Positions 41,570-50,081 are shown, counted from the stretch's first letter. The stretch: 64,000 nucleotides of DNA from Pseudarthrobacter equi (GCF_900105535.1 NZ_LT629779.1:3534001-3598000); one strand, 5' to 3'. The notes: generated from the sequence alone by a model not told the origin. Numbers and translations are program-made.

Positions 41570-43651
41570 TTAGCCGCGGAACACCTGGATCACTGCCGGG
41601 CGCGGGGCACGCACCTGTCCGGCGGCCGGCTTTGCACCCGCACCAACGTAGTCCGGGAAGTACGAGTGCGGCGCTTCGAAGGTGCCTTCCTCGCCCGGGT
41701 GTTGGACTGCGACGAACACGGTCCGCTCCTCGTCGTGGATGATGGGGCCGCAGGTCTCTGCGTCGCGCGGGACGGCCAGGAACTGTTCCACCTTGCCACG
41801 CTCCGCGCCGTCCAGGGTGACCTTGAACAGGCCGTCGTTGTAGCCAATACCGGAGGGGGCGCCGTCAGTGGAGATCCAGAGGTTGCCCACCGAGTCGAAG
41901 GCAACGTTGTCCGGGCATGAGATGGGCGAAACCTTGTCCACCGGGTAGCCGGAGAAGTAGGTGACGTCGCCCTGGGCCGGATCGCCGCAGACCATCAGCA
42001 GGTTCCAGCCGAAGCTGGTGGACGTCTGGTCGCCAGTCTCGGTAATTTCCACGATGTGGCCGTCGCGGTTCTGGGTGCGGGGGTTGACCTCCGTGGCACC
42101 TTCCTTACCGGCCTTGCCGCGGTCGGAGTTGTTGGTGCAGACCACGTAGACCTTGCCGGTGTGCAGGCTCGGCTGGACGTCCTCGCAGCGGTCCATCTTG
42201 GTGGGGCCGCCCTTGGCGTTGGCCGCCTTATCAGCGGCGATGCGGGTATGAACCAGGACCTCTTCGACGGACATGCCGGCGATGGCTGACTTGCCGTCAA
42301 CCACCAGGGGCAGCCATTCGCCGATTCCGTCGAACGCACCGTCGGAGGGGACCGCGCCGGTACCGGTGATCTCCGCGGCGGGCGAGTTGCCGGTGAACTG
42401 GGCCACGAAGAGGTTGCCCTCGGACAGCAGGCCCATGTTGTTCTTGCGGTCGCCTTCGATGTACTTGCCCTTGGAAACGAACTTGTACAGGTAGTCGAAC
42501 CGCTCGTCGTCGCCCATGTAAGCCACCACGTGGCCTGATTTGGCGACAATCACGTTGGCGCCTTCGTGCTTGAAGCGGCCCATAGCGGAGTGCTTCTTCG
42601 GAGTAGAGGTGGGGTCGAAAGGATCGACCTCGACGATCCAGCCGAACCGGTTGGCCTCGTTTTCGTAGCCGGCGTTGCGGGTGTCGAAGCGGGGGTCGTC
42701 AAGTTCCCACTTGCGGGAGGTGGCGTTGGCGGTCAGGCCGTAGCGCTTGTCGCTGGCCGAGGTGCCACCGGCCACGAAGTAGCCGTTGAAGTTCTCCTCG
42801 CCGGAGAGGATGGTTCCCCAGGGAGTGGTGCCGCCGGAGCAGTTGCCGAACGTGCCCTTGATAGCCTTGCCGCTGGGGTCGGCGACCGTCTTCACCAGGG
42901 CCGAGCCGGCAACCGGGCCGGTCAGTTCATAGGTGGTGTCGTCGAGGAAGCGGCGGTTAAGGGGTGCGCCCTTGACGTAAGACCACGGCTTGGTGGTGTT
43001 CTTGCGCTCGAGTTCGACGACGGCCAGGCCATGGGCGGCGCGGCCGATGGCCCGGGTTTCCTTGGCGTCGTAGCCGGCGGGAACCATGATGTTCTCGTTC
43101 GTGTACTCGTGGTTGGTGAACAGGACTGCGCGGCGGCCCTTGGTGTTGGGGATTTCCAGGATGTCCGTGTAGTCGTTGTTGTAACCGAACTGGCGGGCCT
43201 GGGCGGCGGCGGTCTGCTTGTTGATGTCGAAGTCCGGCGAGTCGCTGAACAGCGGGTCACCCCAGCGAATGACCGGCTGCCAGGTGAAACCGTCCGGGAC
43301 GGTGACCGCATCGACGGCGGCGTCCACCGGCTTGATGGCGGTGAACTTGAGCTTCGACTTGCCGAAGCCTTCCTTGGCGGCCTTTGACAGGCCGGCGGCG
43401 GAGGCCGGTTCAGCCGATGTGACGGCGGAGCCGAGCGCCACGGCGAGGGCACCGGCAGCACCAAGGCCGAGTGCGGCGCGACGGGACATCGTGGCCGAGG
43501 CGACATCGCGGAAGTAGCTGTTGGAGCTGGTGTTGCAGGTTTCGCCCGCACACGCGTTGTCGCACTTCAGGGCACAGGTGACCGGGCTGCGCTTGCCCTT
43601 GGTATGGCCGAGCATGGGCAGCAGGTTAAATTTGCGGGCAGTTTCAGACAT
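41570..43651 (-). CDS. phoX: PhoX-family alkaline phosphatase, Tat-exported
   Basis: 693 aa. A twin-arginine signal (SRRAALGLGAAGALAVALGSA, near residue 56) directs folded export. The mature part is a PhoX/DUF839 beta-propeller that hydrolyses phosphate monoesters with iron and calcium cofactors; visible conserved parts are GDPLF near the start, FTNHEYTNENIM, NCSGGTTPWGTILSGEENFNGYF, GWIVEVDPFDPTSTPKKHSAMGRFKHEGANV and YMGDDERFDYLYKFVS. Before the Tat motif is an extra segment with four cysteines (VTCALKCDNACAGETC). ATG 43651 is used; GAAGG-type binding sequence lies upstream. Phosphate-starvation control is expected for the family but no Pho box was identified. Confidence 0.92.
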   Translation of the reverse strand: MSETARKFNLLPMLGHTKGKRSPVTCALKCDNACAGETCNTSSNSYFRDVASATMSRRAALGLGAAGALAVALGSAVTSAEPASAAGLSKAAKEGFGKSKLKFTAIKPVDAAVDAVTVPDGFTWQPVIRWGDPLFSDSPDFDINKQTAAAQARQFGYNNDYTDILEIPNTKGRRAVLFTNHEYTNENIMVPAGYDAKETRAIGRAAHGLAVVELERKNTTKPWSYVKGAPLNRRFLDDTTYELTGPVAGSALVKTVADPSGKAIKGTFGNCSGGTTPWGTILSGEENFNGYFVAGGTSASDKRYGLTANATSRKWELDDPRFDTRNAGYENEANRFGWIVEVDPFDPTSTPKKHSAMGRFKHEGANVIVAKSGHVVAYMGDDERFDYLYKFVSKGKYIEGDRKNNMGLLSEGNLFVAQFTGNSPAAEITGTGAVPSDGAFDGIGEWLPLVVDGKSAIAGMSVEEVLVHTRIAADKAANAKGGPTKMDRCEDVQPSLHTGKVYVVCTNNSDRGKAGKEGATEVNPRTQNRDGHIVEITETGDQTSTSFGWNLLMVCGDPAQGDVTYFSGYPVDKVSPISCPDNVAFDSVGNLWISTDGAPSGIGYNDGLFKVTLDGAERGKVEQFLAVPRDAETCGPIIHDEERTVFVAVQHPGEEGTFEAPHSYFPDYVGAGAKPAAGQVRAPRPAVIQVFRG

Positions 43652-43794
43652 GGGGAACCTTCCAAGGAATCTCTCTGGGGTGCCCGATCACCCTTCCAGC
43701 CGGTTCCGACGCGGAGCCATCCAGCAGGTGAAGTTGAGGTTAACCGCCCATGACCTGCAGAAACGTCAGGAGTTTGCACACGGGTTTGCGGGAA

Positions 43795-43858
43795 AGCCGC
43801 CACAAAAGAGCGCGCGTCACAGGGAGAGCCGCCACAAAAGAGCGCGCGTTACAGGGAA
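43795..43858. repeat. Two 32-bp tandem repeats between menC and phoX
   Basis: AGCCGCCACAAAAGAGCG starts at 43795 and again at 43827 (period 32); the two units differ at two positions or so. On the opposite strand they read ACGCGCGCTCTTTTGTGG, matching the ACGCCCGCTCACTTCCGG units at 41421-41484. They lie 22-85 bp beyond the menC stop codon. Confidence 0.75.
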
Positions 43859-43879
43859 GGGACCGGAGGGCGGGCGGGC

Positions 43880-44881
43880 TTACCCGGCCAGGAGGGCGTG
43901 GACGCGGCGGAGCCGTGCCAGCCACCAATCCCGGCGTTCGGGCGCTGCCGCGAACTGCTCCAGCAGCCCGGGATCGACGGCGGCTTCGCGGAGGGTGATG
44001 GCGCCGTCGTCGGCCGTCAACGGATCCCGGGTGATGTCGGATTCGAACAGGGATACCGTCCCCAGCCCGCACGCATACGGCAGGTCGGGGAGCGCCGCGG
44101 CAAGGGCCAGCCCGGCACGGATCCCCACGGAGGTGTCCAGCGCGGAGCTGACGACGGCGGGCAGCCCGGCCTGCGCCACGATGTCCAGCGCACGCCGCAC
44201 TCCCCCGAGCGGCGCCACCTTAACCACGATCAGGTCGGCCGCGCCGGCCCGTGCCACTTTCAGGGGATCGTCCTCCTTGCGGACACTTTCATCGGCGGCC
44301 ACCAGCACCGGCGTTCCCGCAGCCCGCAGCCGCGAACGCACCTCGGCCAGGCCCTCGATGTCGGGGACGGGCTGCTCGGCGTATTCGAGGCCGACGGCGG
44401 ACAGCCGGGTCAGCGCCCTGACCGCGGCGGGCACGTCCCACCCGCCATTGGCGTCAACCCGGATGGCTGCATCCGGAAAGGCGGCCCGGACGGCTTCCAC
44501 CCGGGCGGCGTCGTCATCCAGGGTTTGGCCGCGCTCCGCCACCTTGACCTTGACGGCATCCACCCTGCCGAAACGTGCCAGGACCTCCGGCACCCTGGAG
44601 GCTTCCACGGCAGGCACCGTGGCGTTGACGGGTATGGCCGTGCGCAGCGGCTGGGGAAACCCCTGCCAGGCGGCCTCGATGGCGGCGGCCAGCCACCGCG
44701 AAGCCTCGGCATCGCCATACTCCGGGAACGGGCAGAATTCGCCCCAACCGGCAGGGCCCTGGATCAGCAGCGATTCCCGGTCCATGATCCCGCGGAACTT
44801 CACCCGCATGGGCAGGCTGACAACGTGTGCCCCTGCCAGCAGTTCGTCCAGTGGGGGGATCTGTGCGTCGGGGGCAGGCAT
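43880..44881 (-). CDS. menC: o-Succinylbenzoate synthase
   Basis: 333 aa enolase-superfamily enzyme that dehydrates SHCHC to o-succinylbenzoate. The short capping domain includes VVSLPMRVKFRGIMDRESLLIQGPAGWGEFCPFPEYG. The barrel shows the catalytic lysine motif DAVKVKVAE, the metal aspartate in IRVDANGGWDV, the glutamate in GLEYAEQPVPD, the aspartate/glutamate in LVAADESVRKEDD and the second lysine in LIVVKVAPLGGV. ATG 44881 is chosen: TACAGT ends seven bases upstream and no ribosome-binding site exists, so it is probably leaderless; GTG 44890 is the alternative. It stands apart from menD, with phoX between. Confidence 0.9.
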   Translation of the reverse strand: MPAPDAQIPPLDELLAGAHVVSLPMRVKFRGIMDRESLLIQGPAGWGEFCPFPEYGDAEASRWLAAAIEAAWQGFPQPLRTAIPVNATVPAVEASRVPEVLARFGRVDAVKVKVAERGQTLDDDAARVEAVRAAFPDAAIRVDANGGWDVPAAVRALTRLSAVGLEYAEQPVPDIEGLAEVRSRLRAAGTPVLVAADESVRKEDDPLKVARAGAADLIVVKVAPLGGVRRALDIVAQAGLPAVVSSALDTSVGIRAGLALAAALPDLPYACGLGTVSLFESDITRDPLTADDGAITLREAAVDPGLLEQFAAAPERRDWWLARLRRVHALLAG

Positions 44882-44888
44882 GGGATTC

Positions 44889-44894
44889 ACTGTA
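44889..44894 (-). promoter_or_regulatory. -10 box of leaderless menC promoter
   Basis: TACAGT read on the minus strand, seven bases before the ATG at 44881. No -35 with good match. Confidence 0.5.
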
Positions 44895-44944
44895 CCGGCG
44901 GGCCGCGCGGCCGCCGCGGCAGCAGAAGGCCAATGTGGAGAAAC

Positions 44945-45961
44945 CTAGATCCACTTGTTGTGCTTGAAGGTGACGTACAGCCCCAATCCCATAGCCAGCA
45001 TCAGGCCGATGGCATAGGGGTAGCCGTAGGTCCAGGTCAGCTCGGGCATCGCAGTGAAGTTCATGCCGTAAATGGACGCCACGAGGGTGGGGGCGAACAG
45101 GATGGCGGCCCAGGACGAGATGCGCTTGACCTGTTCGTTCTGCTCAAAGCTGGATTCGGTCATCCGCTGCATCTCCTCGTTCTGCCGCTGCGCCACCAGG
45201 GCCGCGTTGACCGCGAGCGCGTTCTGGAGCAGTGCCCGGAAGGACGCCACGCGTTCGTTGAGCCGCAGGACGTGGTCCAGCACATCGCGGAGGTGGTCCT
45301 GGAGGTCGGCATCAGCGGGGCGTTCCGGGGTTCCGGCCATCAGGGCCTGCAGGATCCCGGCCAGCGGGCTGGTGGCGCGCTGGAACGTGATGACCTGCCG
45401 GGAGAGTTCGTAGATGCGCCGGGAGACCTCGGGGTCGGCGCCGAAGAGGTCGTCCTCGATTTCGTCGATGTCGTTTTCCAGGCCGGCGGCCACGGGCTCG
45501 TACTCGTCCACCACCTGGTCCAGGATCCCGTACAGGACAGCCTCGGGGCCGAGGGCCAGGAACTCCGGCATCGATTCCATGCGCCGCCGGACCTTGGCCA
45601 GGTCCGGTGACTCTGCGTGCCGGACGGTCACCACGTACTCGTCACCGGCAAAGACGTGGATCTCGCCGAAGTCCACCTTCTCCACGTCATCGCGGTACCG
45701 GGCCGGCCGCAGCACCAGGAACAGGCATTCGCCGTAGTGTTCCAGCTTGGCCCGCTGGTGGCCTGCGAGGGCGTCCTCGACGGCGAGCGGGTTCAGGTCG
45801 AATTCCTCCCCTACCGATTGCAGTTCCTCGGCGTCCGGGCGGTACAGGCCGATCCAGGCCATTCCCTCGCGCTGCCTCAGCGCAAAGTAGGTTTCGTCCA
45901 GGCTTTCCGGGTCCGCTGTCCGCATCCCGTTCACGTAGACGGCATTGTCGACGATCGTCAC
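44945..45961 (-). CDS. corA: CorA-type magnesium/cobalt transporter
   Basis: 338 aa. A large N-terminal cytoplasmic funnel domain (about 1-270, with acidic helices such as ENDIDEIEDDLFGADPEVSRRIYELSRQVITFQRA) is followed by two C-terminal helices (ISSWAAILFAPTLVASIYGMNF and YAIGLMLAMGLGLYVTFKHNKWI). The GMN pore signature is intact in YGMNF, after which the MPEL periplasmic loop is present. It forms homopentameric channels for Mg2+ (and Co2+/Ni2+). GTG 45961 follows GGAGG by seven bases; the frame reading from 46105 would overlap the divergent ArsR promoter. Confidence 0.93.
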   Translation of the reverse strand: MTIVDNAVYVNGMRTADPESLDETYFALRQREGMAWIGLYRPDAEELQSVGEEFDLNPLAVEDALAGHQRAKLEHYGECLFLVLRPARYRDDVEKVDFGEIHVFAGDEYVVTVRHAESPDLAKVRRRMESMPEFLALGPEAVLYGILDQVVDEYEPVAAGLENDIDEIEDDLFGADPEVSRRIYELSRQVITFQRATSPLAGILQALMAGTPERPADADLQDHLRDVLDHVLRLNERVASFRALLQNALAVNAALVAQRQNEEMQRMTESSFEQNEQVKRISSWAAILFAPTLVASIYGMNFTAMPELTWTYGYPYAIGLMLAMGLGLYVTFKHNKWI

Positions 45962-46059
45962 GGCTTTGCCTCCTTCAGGAGCCACCGCGGGGCCCGCACC
46001 GGACCCCTTGCACGAAGGGTAGACCTTCGGGACCGGCACGCCAACAGCCCTTTCTTTAC

Positions 46060-46075
46060 ATATCCATATGGGTAT
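46060..46075. promoter_or_regulatory. Imperfect palindrome before the ArsR gene (probable operator)
   Basis: ATATCCAT/ATGGGTAT is a 16-bp palindrome with one mismatched pair, 11 bp before the ArsR start. Autoregulatory ArsR sites have this size and position. Binding is inferred. Confidence 0.5.
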
Positions 46076-46086
46076 ACGATGAGGCC

Positions 46087-46428
46087 ATGGCACGGGCAGC
46101 GACAACCGCAGATGCGTTCAACGCCGTGGCCGAGCCCCGCCGTCGGGAAATCCTGGACGTCCTGGCCGGCGGCGAGCGGACCGTCAGCGAACTGGTGGAA
46201 CTGCTGGAGCTGGCGCAACCGCACGTATCCCGGCACCTGCGGGTCTTGCGGGAAGTGGGCGCCGTGGAAGTCCGCGACGCCGGGCGGCAACGGGTCTACC
46301 GGCTCCAGCCGCAGGCGCTGAAGCCCATCCACGACTGGGTCTCCGGCTACGCGGACCTTTGGGCGGACCGCTTCGACCTCCTCGACGGCGTACTGGAAGA
46401 CATCCGGGATCAGGAAAGCGGACACTAA
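46087..46428 (+). CDS. ArsR-family transcriptional regulator
   Basis: 113 aa winged-helix protein. It reads FNAVAEPRRREILDVLAGGERTVSELVELLELAQPHVSRHLRVLREVGAVEVRDAGRQRVYRLQPQAL, the standard ArsR/SmtB pattern. No CxC metal site is present, so it is of the metal-independent kind that often pairs with an AHSA1 protein. The gene 12 bp downstream is exactly that, implying a two-gene unit. ATG 46087; the 16-bp palindrome upstream is the candidate autoregulatory site. Confidence 0.9.
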   Translation: MARAATTADAFNAVAEPRRREILDVLAGGERTVSELVELLELAQPHVSRHLRVLREVGAVEVRDAGRQRVYRLQPQALKPIHDWVSGYADLWADRFDLLDGVLEDIRDQESGH

Positions 46429-46440
46429 GGAGCAGGACAA

Positions 46441-46950
46441 ATGGCACAGGCAGGCAGCAGGACCATGGACGTGACCTTCCCCAGCGACGAGGAAATCCTC
46501 ATCACCCGGACGGTGGACGCCCCACCGCACCTCGTCTTCAAGGCCTGGACCACACCGGAGCTCGTCCGGCGCTGGTGGCCGGGACGGCGCGGCGAGATGA
46601 CAGTGGCGGAGATGGACTTCCGGGTGGGCGGGAAATGGCGGTACGCCATGCTGGCGCACGGCGAAGCGGAGGTGGCCTTCCACGGCACCTACCGCGAGAT
46701 CGAGCCGGACCGGCGGATCGTGCACACGGAAGTGATGGAGTTCCCGGGCATGGCACAGGACGGCGAAGAGGGCGCGGTGGTCAACACGGTCACCTTCGAA
46801 CCGGCCGACGACGGCGCCGCCACCAGGGTCAGCATCCGCACCCATGCGGGCAGCAGGGAAGTCCGGGACATGATTGCGCAGTCCGGCATGGAAGGCGGCG
46901 TCCGCGAACAGTTCGAGATCATCGGGGAAATCGTGGCCGACCTCGCCTGA
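46441..46950 (+). CDS. SRPBCC / AHSA1-domain protein
   Basis: 169 aa with an activator-of-Hsp90-like START fold: ILITRTVDAPPHLVFKAWTTPELVRRWWPG, VGGKWRYAMLAHGEAEVAFHGTYREIEPDRRIVHTEVME and the C-terminal helix MIAQSGMEGGVREQFEIIGEIV. Such proteins occur next to ArsR regulators in many bacteria; the ligand is generally unknown. ATG 46441 follows AAGGAGCA in the 12-bp gap from the regulator, so the two are cotranscribed. Confidence 0.88.
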   Translation: MAQAGSRTMDVTFPSDEEILITRTVDAPPHLVFKAWTTPELVRRWWPGRRGEMTVAEMDFRVGGKWRYAMLAHGEAEVAFHGTYREIEPDRRIVHTEVMEFPGMAQDGEEGAVVNTVTFEPADDGAATRVSIRTHAGSREVRDMIAQSGMEGGVREQFEIIGEIVADLA

Positions 46951-46984
46951 CACGGGGATGCGCGCCAGGAGATCCAACAGTTGT

Positions 46985-46998
46985 TACAGTCCATCGTG
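46985..46998 (+). promoter_or_regulatory. -10 box of a leaderless promoter
   Basis: TACAGT at 46985-46990 ends seven bases before the GTG at 46998. Confidence 0.5.
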
Positions 46999-48185
46999 TG
47001 ACTGAGTCCGGAACCCCTTCCCGCCACCGGGTAGCCACCCGCACCGCCACGGCCCCGCTGTACGCCGCAGGGTTTGTGACGGCCTTCGGTGCCCACAGCA
47101 TCGCGGCCGGCCTGGGCGCGCAAAGCGGGAACATCGGCCTGACGCTGCTGAACCTCGGCATCCTGCTGGCCCTGTACGACGTCGCCGAGGTCTTCCTCAA
47201 ACCCGTGTTCGGCGCCCTCAGCGACCGGGTGGGGCCCAAACCGGTCATCGTGGGCGGGCTCCTGGCCTTCGCCGCCCTGTCGCTCATCGGGCTGTGGGCA
47301 GCGGACCCGCTCATGCTCGCCCTGGCCCGGCTGGGACAGGGCGCCGCCGCCTCAGCCTTCTCGCCGGCGTCGTCCGCCATGGTGGCGAGGCTCGCCCGCG
47401 GTGGAAAGGCGGGCGCCTACTTTGGCAAATACGGCTCCTGGAAGAGCCTTGGCTACATCATCGGTCCGCTGCTGGGCGCCGGGCTGATCCTGGCCGGCGG
47501 CTTCGCCCTGCTGTTCGGCGCCCTGGCCGTGCTGGCAGCGGCCACTGCCGTGTGGGTGCTGGCAGCGGTACCGCACCTCGAGCCGCTCCCCCGCCAGCCC
47601 TACACGGTCATGGACCTGGCCCGGCAGGTGGGCGAGCGCAGGTTCTGGGTTCCCACGCTGGTCCTCGCCGCCTCCACCGGCGCGCTCGGGGCGGCCATCG
47701 GCTTCCTTCCCGCACTGGCTACCCGACACGGCATGGACGCCTTCGCCGGTACCGCCGCCGTCAGCGTCCTGGCGCTCGGCTCGGTACTGACCCAGCCGTG
47801 GATGGGCAGGCTGCGGGACCAGGGCCGGGTCACGGACAACAGGGGCACGACGGCGGGGCTCCTCCTGATTGCCGCCGGCGTCGCACTGCTGGCGGCCGCC
47901 CCCGCGGCGGTCACCATCTTCGTCGCGGCGGCGGCGATCGGGGTGGGCATCGGCGCCGCCACTCCCCTGGGCTTCGCGCACCTCGCGGACAGCACCCCGC
48001 CGGAACGGATGGGCCGCACCATGGGATCCGCCGAGCTCGGCAGGGAACTCGGCGACGCCGGCGGCCCGCTCCTGGTGGGCGGCGTGGCTACTCTGACGGC
48101 CCTGCCGTTCGGACTGGGCGCCCTTGCGCTGGTGGTGGCAGCGGCCAGCATTCCCCGGCTGCCCCCAACCAGCCCGCCCGAGTAG
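46998..48185 (+). CDS. MFS transporter
   Basis: 395 aa with about 12 helices. The cytoplasmic loop between helices 2 and 3 carries the MFS signature (KPVFGALSDRVGPKPVIVGG, G-x-x-x-D-R-x-G). AYFGKYGSWKSLGYIIGPLLGA in helix 5 has the drug-antiporter-like G-P-x-x-G arrangement. The substrate is not predictable. GTG 46998 lies seven bases after TACAGT, with no ribosome-binding site, so it is probably leaderless; longer in-frame readings run back into the AHSA1 gene. It is followed by a PAP2 phosphatase 50 bp downstream. Confidence 0.85.
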   Translation: MTESGTPSRHRVATRTATAPLYAAGFVTAFGAHSIAAGLGAQSGNIGLTLLNLGILLALYDVAEVFLKPVFGALSDRVGPKPVIVGGLLAFAALSLIGLWAADPLMLALARLGQGAAASAFSPASSAMVARLARGGKAGAYFGKYGSWKSLGYIIGPLLGAGLILAGGFALLFGALAVLAAATAVWVLAAVPHLEPLPRQPYTVMDLARQVGERRFWVPTLVLAASTGALGAAIGFLPALATRHGMDAFAGTAAVSVLALGSVLTQPWMGRLRDQGRVTDNRGTTAGLLLIAAGVALLAAAPAAVTIFVAAAAIGVGIGAATPLGFAHLADSTPPERMGRTMGSAELGRELGDAGGPLLVGGVATLTALPFGLGALALVVAAASIPRLPPTSPPE

Positions 48186-48235
48186 CGAACACCGACGGCG
48201 CGCCCAGCACACGCGGAGAGGCCTCCCAGCTTTCT

Positions 48236-49144
48236 ATGACACCCTTAACGGCGATGACTTCCTCACGGCAAACGCACCCCAGGACGCCTGCCCGGCCCGC
48301 ACCGGGCTCGGGTTTCCTGTTCGTGCTGGCCACCCTGGCCTGCGTTGCCGGGCTCGTGGCCACGTACTACTACTTCGTGCAAACCACCACGGGGCAGTTC
48401 ATCGATGAGTCCGCACTGGTGGAAGCGGTGGACATCCACGGCCCGGCCGGCAAGGCAACCACCCGGTTCCTGGACCTGCTGCCCACCATCTCCCTGGTGA
48501 TGGCCGCCGTCGTGATCCTGTTCGTCACCGTGATCAGGAAGCACTGGACCGAAGCCGGGATCGCCGTGGCGGCCTGCATCGGCGCGAACGTGGCCACGCA
48601 GGTGCTGAAGGACCTCCTCCCCGCCCGGCCGGACAAGGGTGTGGTAACCCTGGAGCTGAACTCGCTGCCGTCCGGGCACACCACCCTGGCGGCCTCGGCT
48701 GCGGCAGCCGTGTTCCTGATGGCCTCGCCCCGTTGGCGGCCCATGGCAGGGTTCGTGGGCGGCACGTTCGCCATCGCCTCCGGGGTATCCACCCTGATCA
48801 ACCAGTGGCACCGGCCGGCCGATGTTGTGGCCGCGTTCCTGCTGGTGGGGGCATTCATGATTCCGGCCGGGTGGCTGATCCTGCGGCGCGGAACCTGGAT
48901 CGCGTGGGAGGGCTTCAACCGGCACATCGGCTCGGCCAGGATCTGGCTGGTACTTCCCGTGCTGCTGGGCCTTGCCTCCGCGGCCGTTGCGGCCTATTCG
49001 CTGATCCGGATTGCACCGAGCCCCTGGCAGGAAACCAGCACCACCAACTACTTCTGGGCCGGGATCTCGCTGATCGTGATCGCCGGCTACCTGGCCACGG
49101 TGGCCACCACATCCCTGTTCGCATTCGCCGCGCGGCGCCGATGA
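48236..49144 (+). CDS. PAP2-family membrane phosphatase
   Basis: 302 aa. The first helix is at about 28-48 (GFLFVLATLACVAGLVATYYYF); further helices carry the phosphatase motifs in order: KDLLPARP (a KX5RP variant of KX6RP), LPSGHTTLAAS (PSGH) and NQWHRPADVVAAF (the SRX5HX3D-like motif with the nucleophile histidine). Extra C-terminal helices extend to residue 300. It probably hydrolyses a lipid diphosphate or phosphatidate facing outside. ATG 48236; a second ATG at 48254 is possible. Substrate unknown. Confidence 0.83.
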   Translation: MTPLTAMTSSRQTHPRTPARPAPGSGFLFVLATLACVAGLVATYYYFVQTTTGQFIDESALVEAVDIHGPAGKATTRFLDLLPTISLVMAAVVILFVTVIRKHWTEAGIAVAACIGANVATQVLKDLLPARPDKGVVTLELNSLPSGHTTLAASAAAAVFLMASPRWRPMAGFVGGTFAIASGVSTLINQWHRPADVVAAFLLVGAFMIPAGWLILRRGTWIAWEGFNRHIGSARIWLVLPVLLGLASAAVAAYSLIRIAPSPWQETSTTNYFWAGISLIVIAGYLATVATTSLFAFAARRR

Positions 49145-49167
49145 CGCCCAGGCCCGCTGCCGCTCCC

Positions 49168-49503
49168 CTACTCCTCGTCAAGGTGCGGCGGGATGCCCAG
49201 GCCGGACTGCCCGCCGTCGGACTCCTCATCCATGGCCGCCGCGAGCTCAATCGAATCCAGGTACCGGGCCGCGGGCCGGCCGGTGGCCAGCGCGAGTTCC
49301 TCGAGGGAGGCCAGGTGTTGCCGGGCAAGCTCAATGGCCACCCGTTCAAGGATGTCCGGGCCGTTCCTCATCACCAGGTCGCCCAGGAACACCTGCATCC
49401 GTCCGGGAGGCTTCCCGCCGCTTTCGAGGTCCGCGGCCGCCAACCGGGTCAGGGCGGCAGCGGCCAGGGCAGGCTTGTCACTGAAAAGTTCCACCAGCAC
49501 CAT
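49168..49503 (-). CDS. Small conserved hypothetical protein
   Basis: 111 aa, helical and acidic, no recognised family. Contains FSDKPALAAAALTRLAAADLESGGKPPG, LVMRNGPDILERVAIELARQHLASLEELALATGRP and an acidic Gly-rich tail (MDEESDGGQSGLGIPPHLDEE). The start is unsure: ATG 49503 lies directly against GGAAGGG, and a GTG three codons later has better spacing. It converges with the PAP2 gene. Function unknown. Confidence 0.5.
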   Translation of the reverse strand: MVLVELFSDKPALAAAALTRLAAADLESGGKPPGRMQVFLGDLVMRNGPDILERVAIELARQHLASLEELALATGRPAARYLDSIELAAAMDEESDGGQSGLGIPPHLDEE

Positions 49504-49747
49504 CCCTTCCGTGATCACGGGGAAACCACGGACCCTTCGCTCCCAAAATATCCCGGGCCACGCAGGACGGTAGGGCCTTCCTGCCCTTGGTGAGACGCTT
49601 TTGGGCGCGGAATGGTTCAAATCATGACGCGAAGTTGAGTGTTCCTTGCGGCAGATCCGGCCGTACCTTGATCCGGCTACCGGATAGTAGCTCTTACCGG
49701 GTTGCTGGGACCCGGCATCGCGGCTCCTGCTGGAGACGCCCCAATTC

Positions 49748-49781
49748 TCCTGGCGGCGTCTTGAAGTGGGCGCCGCCAGGA
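49748..49781. repeat. Hairpin TCCTGGCGGCG / CGCCGCCAGGA
   Basis: Exact 11-bp arms (49748-49758 and 49771-49781) around a 12-nt loop. Role unknown. Confidence 0.55.
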
Positions 49782-49992
49782 ACCCACTTCCCAGTCATCA
49801 TGAGCCGTTCCCGCCAGGGCAGCGGCTCTTCGCTTTTAACGGCTTGTTGCCCCGCCGGCGCCTTGCCTTGGGTGAACCGCAGGGCAATCCAGGGAATCCG
49901 GCCGGCCACGCCCGGCGCGTCACGGCCCTGGGATCCTCGGGCGCGCCCTGGGGTTCCCTGCTACCGGCGGATCTTCCAGCCCTTAAACCAAA

Positions 49993-50060
49993 CCAGCTCG
50001 GCAGAAGCTGGCGCCGCCCTCCGGGGGGGGTGGTGGCGGCGCCTGCTTCCGCCGAGCTGG
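49993..50060 (-). terminator. Large hairpin downstream of the SipW locus
   Basis: The 26-bp arm 49993-50018 is complementary to 50035-50060 at 24 of 26 positions (outer CCAGCTCGGC / GCCGAGCTGG, inner GGCGCCGCC / GGCGGCGCC), with a G-rich loop. It lies 22 bp beyond the last stop codon of the operon and is followed on that strand by TTTGGTTTAAG. Confidence 0.75.
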
Positions 50061-50081
50061 CGGACTTTTGGTGGCCAATTC

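Larger units (their letters stand above)
49504..50081. other. 578-bp gene-free region with two hairpins
   Basis: Frames across this segment lack ribosome-binding sites and protein-like composition. It contains an 11+11 bp hairpin (49748-49781) and a 26-bp near-perfect inverted repeat (49993-50060) just beyond the SipW locus. Between 49782 and 49992 the plus strand has several GGGTGAACCGC / CAGGGAATCCGGCC-like purine-rich blocks resembling a structured RNA, but I could not match them to a riboswitch class. Confidence 0.6.

Noticed and set aside
41421..43858. CRISPR array
   Set aside because: The 32-bp units are contiguous without unique spacers, and no cas gene is nearby.
49782..49992. ydaO-type (c-di-AMP) or c-di-GMP riboswitch on the plus strand
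   Set aside because: Short blocks such as GGGTGAACCGC and GGGAATCC are similar, but the conserved closing parts of those classes are missing and no gene in the right orientation follows.
50029..50041. Frameshift suspected at a run of G residues
   Set aside because: The run is in the loop of a non-coding hairpin, so no protein is affected, though it may be a sequencing-error spot.
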